Source of the DNA: Eurosta solidaginis
Lineage: Eukaryota > Arthropoda > Insecta > Diptera > Tephritidae
Direction: 5' to 3'
Length of the DNA: 64,000 nt
NCBI RefSeq assembly: GCF_040869045.1
Contig: NC_090319.1
Coordinates: 304,222,998 to 304,286,997, forward strand
Below are positions 35,788 to 46,643 of the stretch, one piece after another; the stretch's first letter is position 1; each line of letters starts with the position of its first letter. The translations under genes were made by a program, and so were the position numbers. The notes beneath the pieces are model-generated. The model ran no database searches and was not told the DNA's origin. It was given only the letters and a program-made list of their open reading frames with translations.

Positions 35788-35841
35788 CAAGGTACTCTCC
35801 AAATATATATCGACATTCCTTTTTTACAAGTTTTCGTCTCG
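35788..35841 (+). other. Micro-exon-like segment
   Basis: A pyrimidine-rich tract ending TTTTTTTGCAG (to 35787) precedes 54 bp that are open in one frame (18 codons) and are followed by GTAAGAG at 35842. The same frame is open upstream back to 35587, so the acceptor is not required. I do not recognise the peptide. A chance pairing of splice-like sites is likely in AT-rich DNA. Confidence 0.15.
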
Positions 35842-36020
35842 GTAAGAGACTGCGCCTAGATTAAAATCACAGAAAGGCTGTCTTATTATTAAATTTTTTT
35901 TAGTTTGACTCTGTGTAGAGAACATAATTTTCTAACTGAAATTTAAGCAAATTCCCGATAAACTACAAGCTTGAAACTTGGAATATAGTTCAGAACCCGA
36001 TAACAATGCCATAATAAGAA

Positions 36021-36459
36021 ACAAGTACAGGCTAAGTTCAGGAGTAACCGAACATTACATACTCACCTGCCAAATTACAGCTTGCAAAACTATTCTGCGT
36101 CATAAGATCAATCCACCTACGAAGTTTCATCGCTTTATCCGCCTTTGGCAATGAATTATCGCACCTTTTCGATTTTTCGAAATTTTCGATATCGAAAAAG
36201 TGAGCGTGGTTATTGTCCGATTTCTTTCATTTTAAATATCTATCTGAGAAGAGTGCCCAGTAACTTATGTACGTACCAAATTTCATTCAGGTTATCGTGT
36301 TTACGGACAGACGGGCTTGGCTAAATGAATTTCTGTTTTCGCTCAGATAATTTTGATATATAGAAGTCTATATCTATCTCGATTAGTTTATGCCGTTACG
36401 GGGTACTGTCATGCGAACCAAATTAATATACTCTGTGGGCTCTGCTCAGCTGAGTATAA
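36021..36459 (-). mobile_element. DINE/HINE-like interspersed repeat, internally deleted
   Basis: ACAAGTACAGGCTAAGTTCAG at the left, the inverse of TATACTCAGCTGAGCAGAGCC at the right, GCGTGGTTATTGTCCGATT inside. The middle and the 130-bp array are missing. Confidence 0.75.
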
Positions 36460-36783
36460 AAAACTCCGATAGGTGGCGCATGGATCGAAATATTTCAAAA
36501 AATCGTACTTGTGGTCCGATTTGGCTCATATTTGGAATAAATATTACATACGCTCCTATAGAAGAGACATCAAAATAATTTGGAATTCGAGGAGGGACAA
36601 GCATACGTGGCGCTGAGTCGAGTAAAATTTTGTAAGGACTTTGATTGTAACAAATTGCCAAGAAAGATTCCTTGTAATAACGAGTCACTAAATCAACTTA
36701 ATTGAATGAGAAATAATAGGCAATTAAATTAAGACTAAAAACTTGAAAATAAAATAATTAAAACACTAAAAAACTAATTTTAT

Positions 36784-37058
36784 GTTAACCGGTTTTATTG
36801 AAAACAATACTTACATTAAGTAACAATAATACTAAAAGCTAAAAATAATTAGTTACGTCCTAGATACTGGTCACCACACTCCTCATCAATATAGGGCCTT
36901 GATCAGGACGCGTCCAACGCTTTTATTTAATTGTCTGATCAACACCCTAGATTGATGAGGAGGTTGATGACTCGTACCTAGGACCGACCTAATTATTTTG
37001 GGTCGTTTAGTATTATTATTACTTAATGTAAGTATTGTTTTCAATAAAACCGCTTAAC
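36784..37058. mobile_element. Palindromic MITE-like element
   Basis: The two halves are near-perfect inverses: GTTAACCGGTTTTATTGAAA at the left end and TTCAATAAAACCGCTTAAC at the right, then ACTTACATTAAGTAAC and its inverse, and CTCCTCATCAAT and its inverse, with centre at about 36920 near TTGATCA/TGATCAA. No coding capacity. No clear target duplication was found. Confidence 0.75.
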
Positions 37059-37159
37059 TTAAAAAATGTTGTTAATTTTTTTTTATTATGAGGCTAAAAC
37101 ACTTTGCGAGCATACTGTAGTAGCAATATGGAAGTCTTACATATGCACAGTTGCTAACA

Positions 37160-37480
37160 CGAAAAAAGCAGTTGTTGTTGTTGTTATTGTATTAACGATA
37201 AAGCCACTCCACGAAAGTGGGGAACGTTATCGATGTTGATGGTCCTTTGCCGGATATAGTTCCGGCACATTGCTGTAACCAAGCATGATTAAGGATCTCG
37301 GGAACGATTAATATGACCACATTAAACCTTCTATACCATCCCGCCCCTACCTCCACGTTAGCAGAGCCTCGTCTACTAAATATGTGGAGTTGAGGTTGAC
37401 GATTGGGTTGCGGTAGCTTTTAAGCTATAAAGCTGTGTATTGCGCTTATCAACACCTTGAATCCCAAATGGCAGTTTTTA
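37160..37480 (-). repeat. LINE 3' UTR fragment with (CAA)n tail
   Basis: On the plus strand (TTG)n at 37163-37178 is followed by CGATAAAGCCACTCCACG, GATGTTGATGGTCCTTTGCC, ATCTCGGGAACGATTAATATG and CAGAGCCTCGTCTACTAA. These read as the reverse of a LINE 3' UTR with a CAA tail. It differs from the 3' UTR of the CR1-like copies at 11800 and 45339. No coding sequence remains. Confidence 0.5.
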
Positions 37481-37935
37481 TCAAAATTCGTCAACTTAGT
37501 TCTTCTTTAATTTACTTTCTATAATTTTAGAGAAATCTTCCATGTATTTTGTAACTGAAACCATGCAAAGCAATTTCGAAACTTCTTCGAAAAAATTCGA
37601 AAATTCGAGAAAACTTTAAGAAAATTTCCAAATTTGTATATAAAGTTTTCTGAATTTGTTTGAGTATGCTGCAGTTTTATAGCGCTATCAATTTCAGTCT
37701 CACACAGCACAAGTTATAAGAACTCTCAAAATTTGTCAAATTTTGTTTTACGATTTGCTGCCATATAAAAAATAGAGCTCTAAATACGCTCTTTTTATGG
37801 AAATAAATTTGAAAAGTCACTAATAACCTTTTTGATGTCGCTTTTCCCACGAATTTGTTAAACACTTCGCCTCTGTGTATGAGCAGTTCGGTCGATAAAT
37901 AGATACGTTTTGAGAATAGCATTGCGACTTTTGGA
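37481..37935. other. No recognisable feature
   Basis: AT-rich with GAAAATTC-type short repeats at about 37580-37630. No gene supported. Confidence 0.4.
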
Positions 37936-37939
37936 CAGT

Positions 37940-40080
37940 TGTATCCTCATCTCCTTCACACCACCTAATCCAAGCCGATTTCTTTGACAAAGCCTAGTAG
38001 TTCTTTTGGCTTGATTTGAATGTCGAAGGTTCTGTCTATGGCGATCCCAAAAATATAGCTATACATTTAGAGATTGCGTCGCCGCATTCTAGGAGTGCTT
38101 GTTCAGCCGTCCCCGCATATCGATCACAGAACCGGCATGTAACACTCGCTTGTATGCCTAATTTATACCTGTAGCTATTGAGTCCGCAATGTCCTGTAAG
38201 AAAACCTGTTGGAACTCCTAGTTAGAACTTGTACTATATTCTTCCCACAGCAAATCGAAGAGTTTTAAGACTGGTGATTTGCGTAAGTGTTCTTCGCTCT
38301 CTTTTTTCCAGGAATGTGTCCCCTTTTTTCCTGCGGACTAGCTGGCAGAAGTGGCTTAGGCCCAATGGGTCGTACAGTCGCTGCCTCGCTCGCCAGGCTA
38401 CCCGCGCATAATCCTCTACTCCCCTGTGGTCTGAAACGCAACCCTGCAGAACTATATTGTGGGTTCCTAGTTGGTGCAGCTTTTGCACTTCTTTGGAGTA
38501 TCCGCGTTAAAGGTCCAGCTCGGCACTCTGATTTAAGACGTATCCTTCCGCTTGTTAGATGATCGGCTATTCTCCCACAGGCACTGAAGCTTTTCCTCTG
38601 GATCTAAAGACACCAGGTTTAGTCCTCTGGATCTAAAGACACCAGGTTTAATCGCCTCTGTAGCTTTCAAGCCACCTGTGTGCGGCATGTGTTGCTTCTA
38701 GTCTGGTTGCTTTGCATGTTGTATTGTCTCCCAATTCTGCTTTATGTATGTGCAGAAATACCACCTCCCAGAGAGAGGATTTCATAATTTGAAAGTTGAA
38801 AGGTAGGGACCTTCGTTCTTAGTTTCTCCATGTTTCGGAATGAATTAACCTTTTCTCTGCCCAAGTTCTTCTTTGCAAATATTTATGAGGGTTCCCTTGG
38901 CTGACTGCTCTTCACTACTTGTGGTGGGGTTAGGTCGAGGATAGAATCTAGTACTGTTTTCGGGTATGTACGCATAGTACCTGTGATGTATACATACGTC
39001 ACTGATAGCAGTTTTGTCAGCGTTTGTCTCGTTTTCGATAGAGTTGTACTCGACGTCAGGTCATCGAACCATTAGTTATCGAGACTTTTATGGTATATAT
39101 GGACCTGTGGGCTGCAGTACCATGATTTGTGTGGAAAACGTTTGCAAACCATTATGGACTTCGTGGCTCTAGTTGATATGAAATCATAGTGTTGCTCACA
39201 TAGGAGTTAGGTTTCAAAAAGGATCCGCAAGTACTTCACTTCAGTCTCAAATTCCAGTGCTACACCATCTATAGTTATTGTTCTAAGGGCTAGTAAGCCT
39301 ATTTTTCTGGTGAAAAGAATTATGCCGTCCTTAATGGGTTGTTTTTAGACCCAAAAGAGGCGCATCATCTTTTTGTTATGTTTAGTGCTCTCGTTATGAT
39401 ATCGAATAATGATCCGTGTATCTTTTGTATCTGATACCATTTTCTGATAGACTTTGCAGGAGTCCAATCGCTACTAGGATCCACAAATTGGGTGAGGGAA
39501 GCGCTCCTTGGGGACACCCCATCGTGGTATTAGCCTGAGCTGAACTGTTCCCTACCTGGTCTTCAGCGACTCTGGTACGAAGTAGAGTGGCTATTCCTCT
39601 TTTGATAGGCGCCTGAACTCCTCTTCTCTACAGTGCAAACGCACCTTTGATATCAATAAAAGCGCACAACACTCTCTCTGCGAGAAGGCACGCCCTCTGT
39701 AATTCGACCGACAGATGAAAGAGGGCTGTGTCCGTGGACTTTCCAGCTCTATATACATGGTGGATATGTCGTTGGAATCAGCTATTTAGCCTGCTTGACC
39801 TAATCTCATGGTCTACTATTTTTACCAATGTCTTCAATACAAAGGAGGTTAGATTTTTTGAAGGAATTTCTTTGGGAGTATTCCTTTTCCTTTCTTGTTA
39901 TGAATACCACTTTTGTTCTTCTTCACACCATTTGTAAGTTGACCAGCGCGGCGGGATCTGTTGTGGGAAAAGTTGAGTCTCTTGCTGGGTTACAGCAATA
40001 TAAATGCCATTCACCCTTGGAGATTTGTACATCTCCAACTATTTCACTGCCCATCTGACTTTGGCGGCTAATCCGCCGTC
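37940..40080 (-). pseudogene. R1/I-like LINE relic: RT, RNase H, C-terminal zinc segment
   Basis: On the minus strand, in the expected order: STDTALFHLSVELQRACLL and LCAFIDIKGAFAL (RT finger and first catalytic aspartate, about 39750-39620); TMGCPQGALPSPNLWILV (RT B box, about 39520-39470); a RNase-H-linked stretch with IILFTRKIGLLALRTITIDG and EVKYLRIL (about 39330-39210); a decayed RNase H end with HRGVEDYARVAWRARQRL (about 38440-38380); and LTGHCGLNSYRYKLGIQASV then TCRFCDRYAG (about 38200-38110). Every block is in a different frame, with stops. A 28-bp direct duplication (CCTCTGGATCTAAAGACACC) lies at about 38595-38652. This is an old, inactive copy. Confidence 0.75.
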
Positions 40081-40640
40081 TCCATGCGCGAAGTATTGAT
40101 AATGAGAAAGAGTGCAGATTTTGGAATGTATATTATATGTAGGGGAGTCGGATTTGTCAAATACCCGCCATTTGGCGATGAAGAGAAGCGCTCAATCTAG
40201 ATTCGAAGGGTGCTATACACACGGACCACTAGATCACCCTTATCGTTTCTGTAAAAAATAGATTAAGTCTTGAAACCTTTCGTCGTTTGCTGGATTTTCT
40301 GGTAAAATTATCGGGTATTATTTTCATTATTGCCAGCGTATGAAGCTAATTTTACCTGCATTGTTCTTTTTTCTAAGTATGCGTCTCACTTCCCCCTTCA
40401 TGTCACGACAATGCTCACATATACCGCGCGTTTTTGTCCCCTTCACAGCATGGCTTACAGAGCTGCAGAACAGAGAAACTCAACCGGATTAGCATTTTTA
40501 GCAAGTTGGAATATTTCTGTTTTCAGTGGATCAGCGCGGGCTTCACCCACGTTGAGCACACTCATATATAGAAACACGTTAACATATTTCACAGGTGGAA
40601 CATTCCATGTCAACTTAAACAGTGATTTTATACCTTGTGT
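40081..40640. other. Unidentified stretch with a coding-like minus-strand frame
   Basis: On the minus strand a frame open from about 40660 to a TAA near 40455 contains SVLNVGEARADPLKTEIFQL and AKNANPVEFLCSAAL. It looks more protein-like than chance sequence but starts inside a DINE-like relic and has no start codon in a convincing context. The plus strand of the same interval is also open for 113 codons. I recognise neither. An old mobile element gene is the likeliest source. Confidence 0.25.
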
Positions 40641-40649
40641 ATACTTGTA

Positions 40650-41398
40650 CGCAAACGCATTTGAGCTTTGATTGGATAGCGACTGTTATGGTATGAAGGA
40701 ATAGATATGGATATTTACTTCATTGTATCAAAGTTATCAGCATCGAAAAAGATTCTGATTGGGTTATATCCGTCCGTTAATACGATCACTTGAGTTAAAG
40801 TTGAGATATCTTTTGTACTGACTTATCTGGACGCAGAATGGATTAGAACAGAAAATTGGGGAAATCGACTACTTTTCAGATATCGGAAATTTTTAAGAAT
40901 ACAAAAAACGCGATTATTTATTACAAAAGACGGTTAAAGTAATAAAATTTGATATATAGATTGGCTCTGTTAAGCAAACTGTAAATTTGAAAAAAGGGCC
41001 CCCAGGACGAAGAAGACAATTGAAAAGCTTTGCAGCACGTCAATCAGAAGCCGTTGTGGGTATCAATTTGAAATTTCGAACATGCTTTGTAAAAACGAAT
41101 ACAATCGGTTGGTGACCACGCCCACTATTGAAAAAATCTCTACCGTCTAATGTGATAAGTATCAAAATCGTATAAAGTGATGAAACTTGATGTGTAGGTT
41201 GACTTTATGATGCAAATCAAAATATTTCCTAAAATTTTGGAAAACGGGCGTGGCGCGGCCTACATTTAGAAGAAGAAAGTTGAAATGATTTGCATGTCGT
41301 CAAGCAAAACCCGTTAAAGATATGAATTGGAAATTAGTCACGGAAGCTTACATTTTGTGAAAATTTACAAAATCGTTTATCGACTACGTCCACTTAAA
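40650..41398 (+). mobile_element. DINE/HINE-like repeat, diverged copy
   Basis: Blocks in family order: TTTGATTGGATAGCGAC, TATCAGCATCGAAAAAGATT, ATCCGTCCGTTAATACGATC, GACCACGCCCACTATTG, GGGCGTGGCGCGGCC. The palindromic left end is degraded. Confidence 0.65.
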
Positions 41399-41399
41399 A

Positions 41400-42682
41400 A
41401 CAAGTAAGGATAATTTCGGGTGTAACAGAACATTACATACTCAGCTGAGAGCTTTGGAGACAAATGCTGGTGTTGCATATTGACATAATTTACTTATATA
41501 CTTTAAAGATATGCAATTTTTTGTTAAGATTTGACTTTAAAACAGGGACGGAAAATAGTTATTTTTTTTCGGAGTCGAAAAAGTCCTGGTCAAAAAATTT
41601 TCCTAGATGAAAATGTTTGAGTTCCCAGGTATCCCTATAGCAATATCATGCCGAATCATGCATCCTTTTTATTTTTCGAACTTTTTCCATAAAAGACCAC
41701 ATATAAAAGTTGAATCTGTATTTTTATTTTTTGAGTCCGATAGAACTAGTTACACTCGGCCTTTTAAAAATAAAAGTCCGGAAATAAAAGTTAAAACAAA
41801 ACTTTTATTTTTTAAGGCCGAAATAAAAGTCCCGCTTGATAACAAAGAAACGGCTTATCCGAATTTAAAAAAAAAATTTATTTCGGATAAGCCGTTTCCT
41901 TTTTATTAAGCGGCTCTTTTATTTCGTCCTTAAAAATAAAAGTTTTAATTTAACTTTTATTTCCGGACTTTTATTTTTAAAAGTCCGAGTTTAACTAGTT
42001 CTATTGGACTCAAAAAATAGAAATCCGAAAATCATTTTTATCTTGATCCAAATATATTTAAGGTTCAAAATTAATAGTTTTGCAAGGACTTATATTATAA
42101 AAGGAGTAACAGTTTCAGCCCCAGCTTTAAATTTTTTTTTTTTAAGTGGGCGCGTTCGTCATCCGATTTTGCTACTTTTTATTTAGAACACACATAGTAA
42201 TAGGGGTAACGTTCCTGACAAATTTCATCATGATGTCTTCAACGACTGCCAAATTACAGCTTGCAAACCTTTTAAAGTACCTTCTTTTAAAAATGGGCGG
42301 TGCCACGCCCAATGTCCACCTACCAAGCTTCATCGCTCTATCCGTCTTTGGTAATGAATTATCACACTTTTTCGGTTTTTCGAAATTTTCGATATTGAAA
42401 AAGTGGGCGTGGTTATAGTCCGATTTCGTTCATTTAAAATAGCGATCTGAGATCAGTGTCCAGGAACTTATATACCAAATTTCATTAAGCTACCCCAAAT
42501 TTACTCAAGTATAGTTTACGGACAGACAAACGGACGGACATGGCTAAATTAATTTCTTTTTTTGCCCAGGTCATTTTGATATGTAGAAGTCTATATCTAT
42601 CTCGATCAGTTTTTGCCATTACGGGGTACCGTTATGCGAACAAAATTAATATACTCTGTGAGATCTGCTCAACTGAGTATAA
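41400..42682 (-). mobile_element. DINE/HINE-like repeat split by a palindromic element
   Basis: Starts ACAAGTAAGGATAATTTCGG and ends CAACTGAGTATAA, the inverse of the family ends. Internal blocks (GGGCGGTGCCACGCCCA, AAAGTGGGCGTGGTTATAG, ACGGACAGACAAACGGACGG) are present from about 42120. Between about 41560 and 42060 the family sequence is interrupted by the palindrome annotated separately. Confidence 0.75.
41717..42030. mobile_element. Palindromic element nested in a DINE-like repeat
   Basis: The sequence is a long imperfect palindrome centred at about 41873. Matching pairs: GAGTCCGATAGAACTAGTTA with TAACTAGTTCTATTGGACTC at the outside, AAAATAAAAGTCCGGAAATA with its inverse, and AAACGGCTTATCCGAA with TTCGGATAAGCCGTTT at the centre. 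No coding capacity. A MITE or foldback element is the likely nature. Confidence 0.75.
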
Positions 42683-43569
42683 AAATCGAAATCGAAATTT
42701 AGATCAAGACGAAACTGTTTCAAAATAGCTAAGAAAATAATTCCAAAACAGTCTCCAATAAACACCGTAAATGATCCATGAACAATAGAAATCTGAAAAC
42801 TTTTCGATTTGGCAACTTTTGGCGAAATTTGCAGCCATCGAAGGAAACTAACTTTCAACTCTTTTCTATTAGCTAAGAAACATCCCTCGAACGTATGAAC
42901 AACAACAAATAATATGCAGTAATCACAGGAGCGACTGGATTTATTGGATGAAAGGACAAAAGCTTTTGAGCAAACTTAACTAACTGTAAAAATTTATATT
43001 GTGATTTCATTTGTCAAATTCACACACGGATTTGAGTCACTGTACTCATGACTCATACAGCTTTAACCTACATCATCACGTGGAGTTTCTTGAAGATATA
43101 TACCCAGCGGGTAAATTAACTGGTAGCAAACTACTTAAAAACTTTTACGAATCTTCAGGGCAATTATTCAGCCTATTTTATAGAATGTAACATGTGAAAA
43201 GGTCTTATTTTCGCAAATATTAAGGTCTTAAAAATCAATGGCTGCCTAGAAGTCAAACGGAGAATCGCTTCTACGAACGGGAACTACTCTGAACAAGTAT
43301 GCATTTTAAAAGTACGAAAAGAAAATCACGTTTTATATCTCTCTGATTGTGCCTGGCTTGGTATATGATTTGGAATTACGTATGAACGGCATCGAAGGAT
43401 TATCCCACCCTAGAAATATTTGAGAGCAAAGCTCTTCGAAAGATTTATTTTTTCTCCCATTATAGCAACGACGTATATCGAAGGAAAGACAAGGTCATGT
43501 TATGTCTAAAGAGCAAAGTATGAGCGAAAACCTCACGAATCATCATTGATCATTAATTTGCGCGTAATT
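42683..43569. other. No recognisable feature
   Basis: No gene or shared repeat supported. Confidence 0.4.
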
Positions 43570-43880
43570 GGCCGTTTCGTAACAAGTCACGCCAGCTTTC
43601 CTATTTCGCGATAACTGGCGCCAATTGGGAGCACCAAGGAGGTCAAATCTTCCTCAACCTGCCACTTCCAACTAAGTGGAGGTCTCTCTTTATCTGCTTC
43701 CAAACTGCGCCGTCGGCGGAAATATCTTTTACATCCGAATTACATGACCTAGCCAACAAAGCCTTTGCCTTTTTATACGCTGTATCATCGTCAAATGGGC
43801 GTCAAGTTTATACAGCTTATCAGTATACCATCTTCAATTCTCGCCGTCGGCATATTTTCATTAATTTTCCCGAGCTCCAA
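43570..43880 (-). pseudogene. RTE-like LINE 3' coding relic
   Basis: The plus-strand text GCGATAACTGGCGCCAATTG, CTCAACCTGCCACTTCCAAC and ACATGACCTAGCC is the reverse of the conserved C-terminal coding stretch found in many RTE-type LINEs of flies (after the RT domain). Frame is broken. It continues in content where the relic at 2380-3560 begins, but it is a separate insertion. Confidence 0.55.
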
Positions 43881-44587
43881 TAATGGGGAGGGTGTGTTTG
43901 GATAAAGGCTGATCTCCCGTGGTATTCCCTATTGGTTTCAAATATTGCCACAAATAAATGACAGACTTACTAAGCAACGGCTAAAATAGACGAGGCGTTA
44001 AAGCGTGAATTTCTCTTAATAATTCTCTGATGCCCGTCGTACTAGTCGCAAACTAAATTTTTCCTAACCGATGGTGTGTTTAACAACAAGGTATTTCAAA
44101 GTGAAGGAGTGTTAGTTTTGCACAAGAGCGAATAAATGCATTGCATTGGCGAGAAAAGGCGAAATTTTTATATATATGAATGTGTCTTTTATAAAATGCA
44201 TTGAACTGTGAAATTTGGAAAATATCACTGTGTTGCGCGTTTGTTAAATATACAAACAAGGCACAAAACAAAGGGAAATTCAAACAAAGTTGTGCAATGA
44301 CTCGGAGCATACTACAAAGGCTGCTGCATACGTTCGCATACGAAATTCAAAGAATGTAGCAAGCGAGGGGAACGATTTCTTAATTTAACATATTTTGCAT
44401 TGATTAAATTTTTGGATTTGGTATAGCGGAAATTTAATAAACACAAAATGCTTGAACAGATATTAATTCACTACAGAATTTATAAAGACAGAATAAATTT
44501 CAGGAAGGAATTTAAAAGTCGTGAAACAAGCGAGAAAGTGGAATGATTTTCATTGACAATGGAAAGCTAAGAGATCTATGGTTTCTT
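43881..44587. other. No gene called
   Basis: A minus-strand frame (44310-44080, 76 codons) starts with a signal-peptide-like segment (NFPLFCALFVYLTNA) but has no other support. Nothing else is recognised. Confidence 0.3.
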
Positions 44588-44945
44588 AAATAATTTTCAA
44601 TTTAAAAGAGTTTATTTAACAGTAGTAGAAGGTCAAACAATCGTTTATAGTTAATCAACTCAAAATAAAATTATAATAAAATTTAAGTTATTAACAGAAT
44701 AATTTAATTCAGAGTAAAAAGCGTCGGGTGCATTTGACTACATTTCATATCTTTCCTCTCAGATAGTTGCCAATAGAATGATTGTAACATTCAATATCAA
44801 GCACCCCACATTTTTTACTGTGAATTAAATTATTCTGTTAATAACTTAAACATTATTATAATTTTATTTTAAGGTGATTAACTATAAACGATTGTTTGAC
44901 GTTCTACTACTGTTATATAAACTCTTTTTAATTGAAAATTATTTT
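44588..44945. mobile_element. Palindromic MITE-like element with about 130-bp arms
   Basis: Left arm 44588-44722 and right arm about 44815-44945 are inverse copies: AATAATTTTCAATT outside, CAAACAATCGTTTATAGTTA, and TTAAGTTATTAACAGAATAA inside. A spacer of about 90 bp with higher G+C separates them. Arms differ at a few positions and one short gap. No coding capacity and no clear target duplication. Confidence 0.8.
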
Positions 44946-45082
44946 CCATTTTTTAGTTCGGTTTGCTATAAAAGCGTGTTTTTTTTTAGTTTTTTAAACT
45001 ATTATTTATTTTTAATTTTTTAGTTCAAGTAATTTTAAAAGTTTTAGTCGAGAGTGATGAAACCTCGAAACGCCAGCGGTCC
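44946..45082 (+). other. Likely 5' UTR of the outer LINE
   Basis: T-rich sequence leading to GAAACCTCGAAACGCCAGCG just before the ATG at 45083. The true start of the outer LINE is not determined. Confidence 0.3.
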
Positions 45083-45338
45083 ATGGATGAATCCAACTCC
45101 ACGGCACCGAAAAGGGCCAAGACGCAGGGAGGCTGGACGTGGTCTTTCGCCGAAATTGCCAAGGCTCGGCAGATCATTGGCATTATAGACGAGAGCAGCG
45201 AAGATGGCAGGATAACGAAACAGCAGTGGAAGTGGATCGAGGCCGCGCTCGCTGCGGTGGCCGTTAAGGTTAAAAAGACAACCCTGGTCCACCGCCATCT
45301 TACACCGATGCAGGGCGGTTACAGGGCAATGTCAAGCT
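45083..45338 (+). pseudogene. Outer LINE ORF1, first part (DUF4780-like), interrupted
   Basis: The frame from ATG 45083 includes GGWTWSFAEIAKARQIIGII and ITKQQWKWIEAALAAVAVKV, which resemble the DUF4780-type domain common in ORF1 proteins of fly LINEs. A frameshift in an A-run at about 45272 moves the frame; the next frame reads NPGPPPSYTDAGRLQGNVK. The ORF is cut at 45338 by the minus-strand LINE insertion and resumes at 48429 within the duplicated GCAATGTCAAGCT. The role would be RNA binding or chaperone in retrotransposition (family knowledge). Confidence 0.7.
45326..45338 (+). repeat. Target site duplication, left copy (13 bp)
   Basis: GCAATGTCAAGCT here equals 48429-48441. It bounds the CR1-like LINE at 45339-48428. 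Confidence 0.9.
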
Positions 45339-45398
45339 GTTGTTGTTGTTGTTGTTGTTGTTGTAGCAATGCTCGCCCCACCTAATAGCCGCGACCGA
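45339..45398 (-). repeat. CR1-like LINE copy A, 3' UTR and (CAA)n tail
   Basis: On the plus strand (TTG)n at about 45339-45364 is followed by CAATGCTCGCCCCACCTAAT and CGACCGATCACAAATTGTCAT. The minus strand thus ends in a short 3' UTR and a CAA-repeat tail, as in the copies at 11255-11840 and 50932. Confidence 0.85.
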
Positions 45399-46643
45399 TC
45401 ACAAATTGTCATCAATATCCTCTAACGGGAGTCCAAGGAAACTTGCCATTTCAACAGGGGTGGACCATACGGAAAGGGGTGTTAGAGGCGTTGGTTCCAC
45501 ATTACAATTGAAGAGATGGTTGGTATCATGTGGGGACACGTTGCAAGCGGAGCATACATTTTGTATGTCGGGGTTGATTCTGGATAGGTAAGAGTTTAAC
45601 TTGTTGCAGTATCCAGAACGAAGTTGAGCAAGAGTGACACGCGTTTCCCTGGGGAGTATGCGTTCCTCTTCCGCAAATTTTGGATAATTTTCGTTCAGCA
45701 CTGGATTCACCGGGCAATTCCTGGCATAAAGGTCCGACGCCTGTCTATGGAGTTCACCAAGGACCTGCTTGTGTTTTTTCACTTCATACGGCTGGGTTCT
45801 CAGGTGCCGTATTTCCTCAAAATGCTTACGGAGATGACTCCTTAAGCCCCTAGGCGGTGCTGGTTCATCAATCAGATGTCTGTTGGGATGCCCAGGCTTC
45901 TGGGTATTCAACAGGAACTGTTTGGTCAGCATCTCATTTCTCTCCCTGATGGGGAGTATTCTCGCCTCATTATACAGATGGTGTTCTGGGGACATAAGAA
46001 GACAGCCAGTGGCGATTCTGAGAGCAGTATTTTGACAGGCCTGTAGTTTCTTCCAGTGGGTGATTTTTAGGCTTGGCGACCATATGGGTGACGCGTAACA
46101 CGTAATCGGCTGGCTAATTGCTTTGTATGTAGTCATGGGCGTTTCTTTATCTTTTCCCCAAGTACTGCCAGCGGGGGATTTGAGGATTTTGTTAGGGCTC
46201 TGAATTCTCGAAACAATTGCGGCTGCGTGCTCACCAAAATGTAGATCCTGATCAAACGTCACACCCAAGATTTTGGGGTGTAGGACAGTCGGTAGCGTAG
46301 TGCCATCGACGTGGATGTTCAAAATGGTCGACATTTGGGGCGTCCATGTTGTAAATAAGGTCGCGGAAGATTTAGTCGGTGATAACGCCAGGTTTCGCGA
46401 GGCGAAAAAACTGTAGAGATCAAGGAAGTAGCCGTTTATTTTATTGCATAGCGCTTCGATCTGTGGGCCTGGGCCTGTGGCCATTATTGTGGAATCATCG
46501 GCGTAGGAAACGATTGTGACTCCTTCCGGTGGTGAAGGTAGCTTATATATGTAGAAATTAAACAAAAATGGAGATGGGACACCACCCTGTGGCACCCCTT
46601 GTTTAATTCTCTTTGGCTTTGATGTCTCGCTTCTAAATTGCAC
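45399..46643 (-). pseudogene. CR1-like LINE copy A, RT C-terminal half and zinc segment
   Basis: A 414-codon frame starting within the RT: IKQGVPQGGVPSPFLFNFYI (B box) and VSYADDSTIMATG (catalytic YADD) lie near its start, then LALSPTKSSATLF, LHPKILGVTFDQDLHFG, thumb-like region with ISQPITCYASPIWSPS, and a C-terminal CSACNVSPHDTNHLFNC zinc segment. It ends FLGLPLEDIDDNL. The segment is well preserved; the CCxF variation at SPFLF (usually SPLLF) is minor. A frameshift at its 5' end separates it from the rest of the RT. Family role: target-primed reverse transcription in the nucleus. Confidence 0.85.

Noticed and set aside
38287..38562. 91-codon plus-strand frame
   Set aside because: Antisense to the RNase H end of the R1-like LINE relic.
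44080..44310. Minus-strand small ORF with a signal-peptide-like start
   Set aside because: Only one hydrophobic segment supports it; the rest of the frame is unremarkable and no splice or promoter evidence exists.
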